Program-made: the position numbers and the translations under genes
The notes under the pieces: generated by a model
The model's database searches: none
What the model was told of the DNA's origin: nothing
Seen by the model: only the letters and a program-made list of their open reading frames with translations
DNA from: Spyradosoma sp004558035
GTDB lineage: Bacteria > Verrucomicrobiota > Verrucomicrobiia > Opitutales > UBA953
Direction: 5' to 3'
Assembly: GCF_050314555.1 (NCBI RefSeq)
Contig: NZ_JBNPNH010000001.1
Location: 372,001-436,000, forward strand
DNA: 64,000 nt
Shown: positions 34,801-45,280 of the stretch, piece after piece
Layout: the number at the start of each line of letters is the position of its first letter
Position numbering within the stretch: the stretch's first letter is position 1

Positions 34801-36475
34801 CGGCGAGGCGGAGTTTTTCGGGATCGTCCGCGCCGGAGGAGGCGCTTTTTTCGGCGAGCTCGAGCGCCGCCCCGAAGCTCGCGTAGGCGTCCTTGCGCGC
34901 CGCCTTTTCGGAATGCAGCTCAAGGCAGAATTCGCCGAGCCCGATGTCCTTCAGGCGCTTGAAAACGACGTTGAGCGCCGCCGCCTTTTCCGCGACGAAG
35001 AGCACCGTCTTGCCCTCGGCGAGCGCGTCCGCGACGAGGTTCGCGATCGTCTGGCTCTTGCCCGTGCCGGGCGGCCCGACGAGGATGAAATTCTTGCCCG
35101 ACGCCGCCGCGCGCACCGCGGCGAGCTGCGACGAGTCCGCCGGGAGCGGGCAGAAAAGCTCGTCCGCGGCGACCTTTTCGTCGAGCGTGCGGACGTCCGG
35201 GAACGGAATCTTCGTCTCGAACGTCGTCGGCGCGTCGGCGAGCAGATGATTCACGACGCGGGAACGCCGGAGCACGTCCGCGCGCTTTTCCAGGTCGAGC
35301 CACATCTGGTATTTCGAGAACGAAAGATTCGCGAGCGCGCAGGTCTCCTCGACCGCGAAGTCGGGGCGGCTCTTCACCGCCCGGCGGAAAACGTCGAAGA
35401 TCTCCCGCACGGCGACGCCCGCGCCGTCGGTCGGCAGCTCTTCGCAGAGCGCGTCGAGCCTTTCGCCGCACAGGCCGTATTCCCGGCGCAGCAGCTCCAC
35501 GAGCGTGAGATTGATGCGCACGCCTTCGTCCGCCGCGCGGATTTCGGCGCGCTGCCCGCTCCGCAACGAAAGCGTCGCGGGAACGAGGAGAATCGGCGCC
35601 GCGAGCGTGCGGTTCTTTTTGTCCTTGTCGCTTTTCCAGCGCAGGAATCCGAGCGCGACGAAGAGCGTGGTCGTTCCCGTCTCTTCGAGGCTTTTGCGGG
35701 CGTTTTTGTGAATCGCCGCGAGGCGCGCCGCCGTGCGCTCGGCGGCGGTCCTGCCGGCGTTCCTGCCCGCTTTCGGCGGCGGCTCGACGATGATTTTTCC
35801 GGAGGCGAGCGCGCGCGCGACGAACGCCCTGCGCTCGGCGTCGCCCGCTTCGTCCGCGGCGGCGAAGCCCTTGATTTCCGGCGGCGAGAAGATTTTGAAG
35901 CCGCGGACCTTGCCGTCGGCGTCCGGCGCGAGCGCGTCCTCCAGCGCGTCGAGCCCCGCGTCGTGGATCCGCAGCGCCTTGCCCGAATCGAAATTCAGCA
36001 GCCTGTTCTTCAGCGAGAGGTCGAGCAGGCGCGCCTTCCAGCGCTCAATGCGCGTCTTCGCGGCGGAGACGCCGAACTCGACGTCGTCCTCGGCGTCCAC
36101 GTCCGCGCCGTCCGCGTCGCTCTCGTCGTCCGCGAGCACGCCCTCGACGACCGCGGACGCGGCGGCGGGCTTTTTCGCGGCCGCGGGCGCGTCTTCGACG
36201 ACGGCGTCGGCGGCGAGCGCCTTCGCGGCGCCGGGAACGGCTTCGTCCTCGATCACCTCGAAGGTCTCGACGAGCGCGGTCTCGGCGGCTTCGAGCGCGG
36301 CGGCAGGTTTCGCGGGAACGCGTTTTTCCGGCGCGGCGGCGAGCTCGCCGGGCGCGGGCAGTTCGGGAACGCCGGACGCGGCTTCGGCGGGAACGGGAGA
36401 CGTTTCCGCGGGAACGATCTCGGGCACGGTTCCGAGGCTGCGGCGCTCGGGAAAATTCGGGTCAAACTTCGACAT
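31826..36475 (-). CDS. DUF4011/Upf1-like SF1 helicase with C-terminal MTES_1575/Vsr-like nuclease domain
   Basis: 1549 residues from the ATG at 36475. A low-complexity Ala/Pro/Glu N-terminus (about 1-150) leads to a DUF4011-like region (RIERWKARLLDLSLKNRLLN and onward). The SF1 helicase core follows, with Walker A GPPGTGKSQ near 464, DEAS near 1113, GDPKQLPP, SWHYRS and the late VNQGGGERRLNVAITRA. The C-terminus (about 1425-1530) matches the MTES_1575/Vsr-like restriction-endonuclease fold (RVDVAVVDP near 1450). Here the usual GIECDG reads GVLCDG and the following YHS is lost, so cleavage may be impaired. Large proteins of this design are associated with mobile-DNA defence; that role is inferred. 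It is a single gene with its own terminator. Confidence 0.85.
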   Translation of the reverse strand: MSKFDPNFPERRSLGTVPEIVPAETSPVPAEAASGVPELPAPGELAAAPEKRVPAKPAAALEAAETALVETFEVIEDEAVPGAAKALAADAVVEDAPAAAKKPAAASAVVEGVLADDESDADGADVDAEDDVEFGVSAAKTRIERWKARLLDLSLKNRLLNFDSGKALRIHDAGLDALEDALAPDADGKVRGFKIFSPPEIKGFAAADEAGDAERRAFVARALASGKIIVEPPPKAGRNAGRTAAERTAARLAAIHKNARKSLEETGTTTLFVALGFLRWKSDKDKKNRTLAAPILLVPATLSLRSGQRAEIRAADEGVRINLTLVELLRREYGLCGERLDALCEELPTDGAGVAVREIFDVFRRAVKSRPDFAVEETCALANLSFSKYQMWLDLEKRADVLRRSRVVNHLLADAPTTFETKIPFPDVRTLDEKVAADELFCPLPADSSQLAAVRAAASGKNFILVGPPGTGKSQTIANLVADALAEGKTVLFVAEKAAALNVVFKRLKDIGLGEFCLELHSEKAARKDAYASFGAALELAEKSASSGADDPEKLRLAAAAEIGGLRVAFSRISKGLHDRRRNGLSFAEAIGVVCCRENDPKIELSWKNPVDATEGNRRKKQDIAKELGRTFDAAGEKLSGAAGSVAARVWSMEFQRAAEAAAGAFADRARELGARADAFLSAARLADFAGEAPLPRERLRALRGLVAALIAVRGEADAGTLVFGADGAKNLAALRDAAKLSETCATHRGLLSLPYAATATDAPELDALLRLWDESKISWALPRWLKQRKVVRALRVLAGGSEKSPEDPRVDLGNLVALRDKKREFAEKFSALADAFPSLLKKDLSDCGALPRLDALDAARAAVDSAAETLAPDARGAFRAAVEAAFRGNVCAPGGAAEKALADVNAAEDAFAAARAALEERFAAPLPETALASAESARAFAEEALDAREFWKSVCEWNAAAKRASDNGMAAFAAALLDGSLAADAVERVFETNYCRRWAEAVFDADPALKETSAANQRALLEKFRAADDALRRLSAKAVRARLIARARGVFGAELVEELAAARAEINRKRHQSLRQFFGKTPRLRFLLKPCMLASPLSVATYLDAEAEPFDLVVFDEASQICAWDAVGALARGRSAVVVGDPKQLPPTSFFSRAEKAAEAGEGVPDAESVLDECRNCGVPAMKLSWHYRSRAESLIAFSNGRYYGGELATFPAPRTRDRALECVFVEKGVYAKSTNPVEARALVEQIVADLSRPGFTYDEFSSVGVVTFNEKQQTLIEKLLEDAQEANPEIRRYFSEEVAEPVFVKNLENVQGDERGVIYFSTTYGPAKERADGAPAEVAQNFGPVNQGGGERRLNVAITRARAGMRVFTSMRPGEITSGSAGAADLREFLRFASEGIPAGAGAKPAPDAGGKDAAAEPRSRERVEDAVAEGLRKRGWNCVRDVGVSGVRVDVAVVDPANPDAFVAGVLCDGSGRRAPAAVRDREILREDVLRGLGWNLLRARIADRWLTPKRCLDELEKRLKKLCCESTALVAVPAESSSPKPEEDR

Positions 36476-36559
36476 AATCGGCGATTTTCTCGGTTTTTCC
36501 CGCGCATGGCAAATCTTCAATTCGCGGTGAAGCGCGGCGGGAGCCTTCTTTTCGGCGCG

Positions 36560-36601
36560 AAAAAATCCGCCGCGGGAACGCGTCCGGCGGCGGATTTTTT
36601 G
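36560..36601 (-). terminator. Intrinsic terminator of the GH36-like gene
   Basis: AAAATCCGCCGC and GCGGCGGATTTT flank a loop that contains a GGGAACGCG word. A6 on one side and T6 on the other make it usable in both directions. It lies 22 bp after the stop of the minus-strand glycosidase gene and upstream of the helicase start. Confidence 0.8.
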
Positions 36602-36622
36602 CGGAGAGATTTGCGCGGAAGC

Positions 36623-38665
36623 TTATTTTCCGGGCTTGCCGTCGAAGACGAAGACCTCGAAGGGCTTCAGCTTGAACGTGATTTCCTTGTCGAGCGGAAT
36701 CGTCGCGCCGGTGATGCCCTGAAGGCTGCGCTGGCCGCTCTTGAACGCGGGCGTGAGCCGGATCGAGCCCTGCACGAACGCGGGAACGTCGAGCGCCTTG
36801 CGCAGCGTCGTCGTGAACGTCTTTTCCTCCTTGGAGGAGTTGCGGAGCGCGAGCGTGGCTTTGCTCTTGTTCCACGCGGCCCAGCCGTAAACGCTTCCGG
36901 CGTTCGCGCTCTTGTCCCACGGATTGCCGCCGACCCAATGCACGTCGTCGAACACGTCGGCGTTCCCGCGGAACCACTTGATGCACTCGGCGAGGTCGCC
37001 CCAGAGGTCGAGCTCGGTCATCAGGTCGTTGTCCACGTAGAGTTCCTGCAGGGCGCTCCCGCACGCGAACGCGCAGCGCATTTCCTTGAGGGCGCTTTCC
37101 TTGTTGCGCGGCATGCAGGCGGGCGGACCGAACTTCGTGACCATGAGCCCGTGCGTCATCAGCGAATTGATCGGGCACAGCGGCGAGCCCTGGACGAAGA
37201 CTTCGTGCACGAGGCGGTCGCGGTAGGTGATCCATTTTTCGCGGTTGTCGCCGTCGCCGATCATGCCGTGGTCGTTTTCCTGGCGCCACACGGAATCGGC
37301 GATGTGGAACCAGAAGGGCGACGCCCAGGTGCCAACGGTCGTGTTGAGGAAGAGGTCGCCGCGTTTTTTGCGCAGCGCGCGCTCGACGCTGATGATGCCC
37401 TCGGCGTCTTCCTCGCTGCCGGGACCGTCCGCGTGGAACTTCGTGCTGATGCCGTCGAACTTGAAGTAGCGCATGTCGTAGTCCGCGATCATCTTCGAGC
37501 ACTGACCGACGAACGCGTCGAAGTATTCCTTGTTGGAAAGCTGGAAGTTCCCGATCTGATTGTTCGGGTGATTTTTGTTCCAGAAGCCCAGGCGCTGCGC
37601 TTTGGACGAGCCGTAGCCGCCGACCGGTCCGAGCCACGCGCCCATTCCCGCGCCCTGCTTGCGCGCGGCGGCGTCGATTTTCTTGAAGCCGTTCGGGAAG
37701 CCGACGTGGAATCCCCACAGCGAATTGAAGTCGTCCCAGCCGTCGTCCCAGACGAACGCGTCGATTCCGACTTTATATTTCTTGAAAAGATTTTTGTCCC
37801 AAGCGGCGACGACGTCGAGGCACTGCTGCTCGTTCATGCGCTTCTTCGGATCGGGGAAGTCGTTGCGGTTGATGTTGAGCTCGTACCACGAATTGTAGTG
37901 CACGAACGGGCGCCACGGCATCACGCGCTCGCGCTCGTTGTAGGCGAGGAACGAGCGGCGCTCCTGCCCGAGAACGAGCGAGCCGACGACGGCGGAGACT
38001 TCCCACACGTCGCCCTTCTTCAGCGTCGTCTTGCGCGACCACGTTCCCGTCATCTTGTCGCCGGAGACTTCGTTCTTGCCCATCGGCGTTTCGAGCGCGG
38101 CGAAGGCGTTCTTCGTCACGACGGGCGATCCGCGCGTGTTGCCGAGCACCTTCGCGCCCTTCATCGTGAGCGCGAGCGGCACGATCGCCGTCATCGGCGT
38201 GTCCTTTTTCGCGGAAATCCTGAGCTCCTGGCGGACGTAGTGCGAACCGTCGCGCAGCACGGCGCGCCATTCGACGACGAGGTCGCCCTTGGTGAACTTG
38301 CCTTCGAGCGCCTGGCCGGGAAGGCGCTCGGAGAGCTTCAGCGCCTTCGGGTCGCCCTTGAGCGCGACTTTCTTGATGCCGCCGCAGCTCATCTTGGACG
38401 CGGGAACGCTTTCGCCGTTCCCGAGCACGATTTCAAAAAGTTCCGACGCGGACGCGACTTTCTTCCCGTCGATCTTGACCGCGAAGCCTTTGCTCGGCGA
38501 GAACTGGGCTTCGACGATCTTGTTGCCGTTGGCGAGCGTCGTCGAACCTCTGGCTACGGCGACGTCGGGCTGTTTTTCGGAGGGATAAATCACTTCCGCG
38601 TTCAGCAGCGGGAGCGCCGCCGCAAGAAGCGAAAGGGTGAGGAGCAATTTTTTCAGGGATTTCAT
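36623..38665 (-). CDS. Secreted GH36/clan GH-D-like glycoside hydrolase (alpha-galactosidase-like)
   Basis: 680 residues with a signal peptide (MKSLKKLLLTLSLLAAALPLLNA). The N-terminal beta-sandwich (about 25-270) is followed by a (beta/alpha)8 barrel carrying FVHYNSWYELNINRNDF, GIDAFVWDDGWDDFNSLWGF, and YDMRYFKFDGIS, in which the Asp after KF is the expected nucleophile of clan GH-D. A short beta domain with YGWAAWNKSKA closes the protein. The substrate is unknown, but an alpha-galactoside or a related alpha-linked glycan is likely. Some relatives are loosely labelled enterotoxin in databases; nothing here supports a toxin role. Periplasmic or extracellular glycan degradation fits a Verrucomicrobiota lifestyle. 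Confidence 0.8.
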   Translation of the reverse strand: MKSLKKLLLTLSLLAAALPLLNAEVIYPSEKQPDVAVARGSTTLANGNKIVEAQFSPSKGFAVKIDGKKVASASELFEIVLGNGESVPASKMSCGGIKKVALKGDPKALKLSERLPGQALEGKFTKGDLVVEWRAVLRDGSHYVRQELRISAKKDTPMTAIVPLALTMKGAKVLGNTRGSPVVTKNAFAALETPMGKNEVSGDKMTGTWSRKTTLKKGDVWEVSAVVGSLVLGQERRSFLAYNERERVMPWRPFVHYNSWYELNINRNDFPDPKKRMNEQQCLDVVAAWDKNLFKKYKVGIDAFVWDDGWDDFNSLWGFHVGFPNGFKKIDAAARKQGAGMGAWLGPVGGYGSSKAQRLGFWNKNHPNNQIGNFQLSNKEYFDAFVGQCSKMIADYDMRYFKFDGISTKFHADGPGSEEDAEGIISVERALRKKRGDLFLNTTVGTWASPFWFHIADSVWRQENDHGMIGDGDNREKWITYRDRLVHEVFVQGSPLCPINSLMTHGLMVTKFGPPACMPRNKESALKEMRCAFACGSALQELYVDNDLMTELDLWGDLAECIKWFRGNADVFDDVHWVGGNPWDKSANAGSVYGWAAWNKSKATLALRNSSKEEKTFTTTLRKALDVPAFVQGSIRLTPAFKSGQRSLQGITGATIPLDKEITFKLKPFEVFVFDGKPGK

Positions 38666-38725
38666 AGACTGTCCGAAACGCTAAGCGAAACGGCGCTTTT
38701 CCGCAACGGGAAAGAAGGGAGGAAC

Positions 38726-38830
38726 GGATGAGGGATGGTGAATAGTGGATAATGAATAATGGGTGAGGGATGAGAGGTGAGAGAAATTACACCTTACACG
38801 TTACACCTTAAACCCTACACCATAAACAGC
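38726..38830. repeat. Hairpin island F (mixed units)
   Basis: Left: GGATGAGGGATGGTGAATAGTGGATAATGAATAATGGGTGAGG. Right: TTACACCTTACACGTTACACC then TTAAACCCTACACCATAAAC. The right end is close to the right end of island A (ACCTTAAACCATAAAC). The two halves do not pair well with each other, so this looks like a composite of arms from different islands. Confidence 0.6.
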
Positions 38831-38857
38831 GGCGCAACCGCTCCTGGCTCAGCCGCT

Positions 38858-40030
38858 TTAAGCTTTCAGAAACACTTTCGCGCGGGCGCAGAGCCAGAGA
38901 ATCAGAAAGAGCACGAGCGCGTTCCCGCAGGCGACGAGCGCCTCGAACGCCGCCGGCTCCGTGAACTGCGCGAGCCCGCGCAGCAGCGGCCGCGAGACGC
39001 CGTCGAAGCTCACCAGCCCGACTTCCGGCGAGAGCATGTACGCGAGCACGGAGTTCATGCCGACGAGCTTCAGCCAGCCGCTCCCGCGCTTGAGGCCCGC
39101 CCAGTCCATCACGCCGAAGAACGCCGCCATCAGCAGCATGCCGTAGCCGCTCGTCACGAGCACCATCGAGCTCGTCCAGATCGTCTTTATGACGGGCGCG
39201 ACGCCGCAGAAATCCAGGATCCAGCCCGCGCACGCGAGCGCCGCGCCCGTTCCCGCGAGCGCGAAGAACTTCCGCGCGGGCGAGAGCGCGGTGTTTTTCA
39301 GCAGCGCGCCCGTGAACACGCCGCTCGCGACCGTGGCGACGAAATTCAGCGACGGAAAAATCCACGCGTAGTGATACCACGGCGCGAAGACGACGCTCCC
39401 GTCCTCGGCGACGCGCGCGCCGTCCGTCCAGCGGCCGAGCAGAAATTCGTCGATGCGCTCGGGCAGATTCGTGTCCGGATTCCAGTCGCCGAAAATCGCG
39501 CACGCGAGCCACGAGACGAAGAGCAGCGCTCCCGCGACGGCGATCTGCGCGCGCATCCGGCAGTGCAGAAAAAGCAGCGCCGCGCCCGCGTAGCCGATCG
39601 CGATCGCCTGAAGCGTGTTCGAAAGCGGCTTGAACGTCGCCGCGTCGAACGCGAGCAGATTTCCCTGCGCGGCCGCGCCGAGCAGCCAGAGCACGAGCAC
39701 GCGCTTCGCGATGCGCAGATGCGCGCGCCGCATCGGCTGCGCGGGAACGCCGTCCGCGCCGGCGCGGAATTTCGCCATCGCGAACGGAATCGACACGCCC
39801 GCCATGAACAGGAAGAGCGGCATCACCATGTCCCAGCAGTTGAAGCCGCGCCAGGCGACGTGCGAAAACGCGTCCGCGAGCGGCTCCGGCAGCAGCCCGC
39901 CGCGCGTCATCACGTGCATGACGGGGCCGAGCATCGTCAGCGCGAAGAGGTCGAAGCCCCTCAGCGCGTCGAGCGAATCGAGGCGCGGAGCCTTGGCGGC
40001 GGGAACGGTCGTTTCTGCGGAATCGGACAT
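38858..40030 (-). CDS. DUF5009 / HGSNAT-like integral membrane protein
   Basis: A 390-residue polytopic membrane protein with SLDALRGFDLFALTMLG near the N-terminus, followed by FNCWDMVMPLFLFMAGVSIP and about ten transmembrane helices. It is a distant paralogue of the protein at 4195-5328 (shared SLDALRG start and the MPLFLFMAG/IFPLFVFVAG block). Probable role: membrane acyl transfer to a glycan. The ATG at 40030 is preferred; the frame upstream to 40234 runs through the tRNA-Leu gene and is not coding. Confidence 0.82.
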   Translation of the reverse strand: MSDSAETTVPAAKAPRLDSLDALRGFDLFALTMLGPVMHVMTRGGLLPEPLADAFSHVAWRGFNCWDMVMPLFLFMAGVSIPFAMAKFRAGADGVPAQPMRRAHLRIAKRVLVLWLLGAAAQGNLLAFDAATFKPLSNTLQAIAIGYAGAALLFLHCRMRAQIAVAGALLFVSWLACAIFGDWNPDTNLPERIDEFLLGRWTDGARVAEDGSVVFAPWYHYAWIFPSLNFVATVASGVFTGALLKNTALSPARKFFALAGTGAALACAGWILDFCGVAPVIKTIWTSSMVLVTSGYGMLLMAAFFGVMDWAGLKRGSGWLKLVGMNSVLAYMLSPEVGLVSFDGVSRPLLRGLAQFTEPAAFEALVACGNALVLFLILWLCARAKVFLKA

Positions 40031-40152
40031 GCCGTGAAGTGAAAGGCGGAAACCGGAAAATGGAAAGCGGAAAATGCCGCGGGAACGCGCGCGGCGGGAA
40101 CGCGAAATTCGTTTGAGAAATTTTCCTTTTCCTGCAAAATGCCTCCCCCGTT

Positions 40153-40236
40153 GCCGAAGTGGCGGAATGGTAGACGCTGCGGACTTAAAATCCGCTGCCT
40201 TCGGGCGTGCGGGTTCGAGCCCCGCCTTCGGCACCA
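40153..40236 (+). tRNA. tRNA-Leu (UAA), CCA encoded
   Basis: GCCGAAG at the 5' end pairs with CTTCGGC at the 3' end, followed by ACCA. The anticodon loop CTTAAAA gives anticodon UAA. A long variable arm (TGCCTTCGGGCGT) is present as expected for type II tRNA-Leu, and the T-arm reads GCGGGTTCGAGCCCCGC. Confidence 0.96.
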
Positions 40237-40255
40237 GAAAAATTCAAAAAAAAAC

Positions 40256-40684
40256 ATGCTCCAGACAACTGCAACGACGCGAGTCCGCTTTTCCGAAACC
40301 GACGCCATGGGCGTCGTCTATCACGCCAATTATCTGCCGTGGTGCGAGGTCGCGCGCACGCAGCTGCTCGCGGAAGTCGGGCTGCCCTACGCCCGCCTGC
40401 AGGATCTCGGATTTCTGCTGCCCGTGCTGGAGATCAATCTGAAATACCGCGCGCCCGCGCGCTTCGGCGACCTCGTTTCCGTGCGCGCCCGCATGGAGGA
40501 AATGCCGCGCGTGCGCATCCGCATCGACTACGAGATCTTCCGCGGAGACGGCGAGCTCATCACGACCGGGCATTCCCTGCACGCGTTCATGAACCGCGAG
40601 GGCGTCGCCGTCAAGCCGCCGACGTTCTTCCTCGAAAAGCTGCAGGCGGCGTTCGACGCGCGCGAAGGAGGCGCTCCGCGATGA
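40256..40684 (+). CDS. ybgC: Acyl-CoA thioesterase, YbgC/4HBT family
   Basis: A small hot-dog-fold thioesterase of 142 residues. The 4-hydroxybenzoyl-CoA thioesterase signature RVRFSETDAMGVVYHANYLPW includes the active-site Asp and the YHANY block. LEINLKYRAPARFGD and IDYEIFRGDGELITTGHSLHAF follow. The substrate is a short acyl-CoA or acyl carrier, not readable from sequence. The ATG at 40256 lies 20 bp after the tRNA; its stop overlaps the next start (ATGA). Confidence 0.9.
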   Translation: MLQTTATTRVRFSETDAMGVVYHANYLPWCEVARTQLLAEVGLPYARLQDLGFLLPVLEINLKYRAPARFGDLVSVRARMEEMPRVRIRIDYEIFRGDGELITTGHSLHAFMNREGVAVKPPTFFLEKLQAAFDAREGGAPR

Positions 40685-41325
40685 TTCCCCCGCCGAGAGA
40701 ACATCGGGAAATCCGCCGCCCGGAATTCGTCGCCGACGCCCGGCTCTCCGCCGCGCAGAACGAAAAGCGGCGCCTGCGCCAGCGCCATCTCGCGCTGCGC
40801 GACGAAATCAACGGTCCGGAGGCGCTGACGCTCTCCGGCTTCGTCCGCAACGAGCTGCGCGCGAGCGAAATCTTCCAGCGCGCGGAATGCCTCTCGAGCT
40901 ACATCTCCATCCGCAGCGAAGTCGGCAACCACGGCGGCATTCTGCGCTCGATCGAGGCGGGGAAAATCACCTGCGTGCCCAAGGTCTTCGGTAAGGAGCT
41001 GCGCCTGTTCCGCATCCGCAACATGGCGGAGGACCTCGCGCCGGGCACGTTCGGCGTGCTCGAGCCGCTCCCGCACTGCGAGGAGATTCCCGTCGAAGTC
41101 CCGACGCTGCACATCATTCCCGGCGTCGTCTTCGATCTGCACGGCAACCGCATCGGCTACGGCAAAGGCTATTACGACCGCTTCCTGCGCCGCGTGCCGC
41201 CGAGCGCGATCACGGTCGGGCTCGCGTTCGACTGCCAGGTCGTCGATTCCGTTCCCGCGGAGCCGACGGACGTCCCGCTGAAGTACCTGATCACGCCGGA
41301 ACGCGGCTGGATCAGATGCAGCTGA
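40681..41325 (+). CDS. 5-formyltetrahydrofolate cyclo-ligase
   Basis: ATP-dependent conversion of 5-formyl-THF to 5,10-methenyl-THF, returning stored folate to use. 214 residues with an early basic helix (AAQNEKRRLRQRHLALRDEI), the substrate and ATP region CLSSYISIRSEVGNHGG, and the family signature IIPGVVFDLHGNRIGYGKGYYDRFL. It is coupled to the thioesterase by an ATGA overlap. It complements thyA and folA elsewhere in the window. Confidence 0.93.
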   Translation: MIPPPREHREIRRPEFVADARLSAAQNEKRRLRQRHLALRDEINGPEALTLSGFVRNELRASEIFQRAECLSSYISIRSEVGNHGGILRSIEAGKITCVPKVFGKELRLFRIRNMAEDLAPGTFGVLEPLPHCEEIPVEVPTLHIIPGVVFDLHGNRIGYGKGYYDRFLRRVPPSAITVGLAFDCQVVDSVPAEPTDVPLKYLITPERGWIRCS

Positions 41326-41405
41326 CGGCGTTCCCGCCGGCGAAAATTCCCCGGAGACGCCCGAAAGATTTTGCAATCCACGCGTTCTCGTGTAGCTTCG
41401 CGGGC

Positions 41406-41768
41406 ATGGCGAAATATCTTTTTCTCGAATATCCGAAATGCTCGACCTGCCGCAAGGCGCGGGCGTTTCTCGAAACGAACGGCGTCGATTTCGAGGCGCG
41501 CCACATCGTCGAAAATCCGCCGACGGCGGACGAGCTTCGCGCGTGGATCGCGCGCGCCGGCGTTCCCGCACGCAAGTGCTTCAACACGTCCGGCCTCCGC
41601 TACAAGGCGCTCGCGCTCAAGGAAAAACTGCCCGCGATGAGCGAGGAGGAGCAGATCGCCCTGCTCGCTTCGGACGGCATGCTCGTGAAACGCCCCGTGC
41701 TCGTTTCCGCGGACGCGGCGCGATTCGGGTTCCGAAACTGGGAGACGCTCCCGGAAGCCGCGCGATGA
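41406..41768 (+). CDS. ArsC/Spx-family (YffB-like) protein
   Basis: A 120-residue thioredoxin-like protein of the ArsC/Spx family. The N-terminus YLFLEYPKCSTCRKARAFL has a CxxC (Cys at about 11 and 14). The NPPTADELRAWI and CFNTSGLRYKAL blocks follow, and late in the sequence comes KRPVLVSADAARFGFR with the usual KRP turn. Could be a redox regulator or arsenate-reductase relative; the sequence cannot separate these. Its stop overlaps the next start (ATGA). Confidence 0.85.
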   Translation: MAKYLFLEYPKCSTCRKARAFLETNGVDFEARHIVENPPTADELRAWIARAGVPARKCFNTSGLRYKALALKEKLPAMSEEEQIALLASDGMLVKRPVLVSADAARFGFRNWETLPEAAR

Positions 41769-42328
41769 CGCCGCTCCCGTTCGCCCGACTCCGCGCGTGG
41801 GACGACGCCTCCGCGGACACGCGCGCCTTCCGCGAAATCTTCGACGCCGCGTTCCCGGAAGAAGAAAGGCGGACGGACGCGGACTGGCCCGCCGCGCTCG
41901 CCGACCCGCTCTGCAACGCGCGGCTCTACCGCGCCGACGGAGACGCGCGCGCGATTCTCGTTTTCTGGGACTTCGGCCGCTGCCGCTACGTCGAATACTT
42001 CGCGCTCGCGCCGGAAGCGCGCGGCGGCGGGCTCGGCAGCCGACTGCTGCGAGAATTTCTCGCGGAAAGCGCCGTTCCCGTCGTGCTCGAAATCGAGCCG
42101 CCGGAAGACGAGACGACGACGCGCCGCCTGCGTTTTTACGAGCGGCTCGGCTTCGCGCGCGACGCGCGGGAGCACTTCCACCCGCCGTACCGCGCGGGCT
42201 TCGGACGCCAACGGCTCGTCGTGCTCAACAGCGGCGGGAAACCGCTTGCCGCCGACGCGCGGGAACGCTTCGAACGCGAGCTCGAGACGCGCGCGATGCG
42301 CGGCGTTCCCGCGGCGAAAACGCGCTGA
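41765..42328 (+). CDS. GNAT family N-acetyltransferase
   Basis: 187 residues of a GCN5-type acetyltransferase: an N-terminal acceptor half, the V-shaped strand YVEYFALAPEARGGGLGSRLLREFL with the acetyl-CoA pyrophosphate loop (Q/RxxGxG/A-like, ARGGGLG), and RLRFYERLGF in the last helix. The substrate is unknown. It overlaps the ArsC/Spx gene by four bases and is the last gene before the clpB promoter region. Confidence 0.83.
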   Translation: MTPLPFARLRAWDDASADTRAFREIFDAAFPEEERRTDADWPAALADPLCNARLYRADGDARAILVFWDFGRCRYVEYFALAPEARGGGLGSRLLREFLAESAVPVVLEIEPPEDETTTRRLRFYERLGFARDAREHFHPPYRAGFGRQRLVVLNSGGKPLAADARERFERELETRAMRGVPAAKTR

Positions 42329-42364
42329 AAAGCGCCGCCCCGCGCGCCGCGAATAAATGAGACA

Positions 42365-42397
42365 TTGCAACCCACAGAATTGGCACGGGGGGTGCAA
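42365..42397 (+). promoter_or_regulatory. Dyad and sigma-54-like element upstream of clpB
   Basis: TTGCAACCC (42365-42373) and GGGGTGCAA (42389-42397) form an imperfect inverted repeat, which could be a repressor operator. The same bases TTGGCACGGGGGGTGCAA (42380-42397) match the sigma-54 consensus with the correct 10 bp between GG and GC. However, a sigma-54 start site would fall about 5 bp before the clpB ATG, downstream of the GGAGGGG ribosome-binding site, so that reading is doubtful. Confidence 0.4.
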
Positions 42398-42411
42398 CAG
42401 GGAGGGGCATT

Positions 42412-45027
<2,616 letters not shown>

Positions 45028-45120
45028 GAAGAAGAGCTTAAAGCTTAAAGGGTTAAAGCTTAAAGGGAAGTCCGTTCGGACGGATTCGGAGGGCAAGCGG
45101 GAACGCTTGCCCTCCTGTGA
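45028..45120. repeat. AGCTTAAAG repeats and a perfect GGAGGGCAAGCG hairpin after clpB
   Basis: GAAGAGCTTAAAGCTTAAAGG (45030 on) repeats the AGAGCTTAA unit of the hairpin islands. GGAGGGCAAGCG (45088-45099), GGAA loop, CGCTTGCCCTCC (45104-45115) is a perfect 12 bp stem, and its tip spells GCGGGAACGC, the iterated word. It could end clpB transcription, although no long T run follows. Confidence 0.7.
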
Positions 45121-45280
45121 AATTCGCGTTCCCGAAAAAGAAAATCTCTGAAAATCCCCGCAATCCCTGTTTTTCGCTTTTTGCGCCTCGGCGGGAATGG
45201 ATTTCGGCGAGAAATAAATGTCGCGTTCCCGCGCGGGAACGCGTATTTTTTGCGCTTCCATTTTTTATCGATCTGAAGTT

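Noticed and set aside
36623..38665. Enterotoxin label for the GH36-like protein
   Set aside because: The visible barrel and nucleophile motif are those of clan GH-D glycosidases; nothing toxin-specific is present.
34232..38731. A 1499-codon plus-strand open frame
   Set aside because: It is antisense to both the helicase and the GH36-like gene and is dominated by Arg/Glu/Ala/Gly. High-GC genes leave such frames open on the opposite strand.
42380..42397. Sigma-54 promoter for clpB
   Set aside because: Consensus and spacing fit, but the start site would fall downstream of the ribosome-binding site. I keep it only as a doubtful reading of an operator-like dyad.
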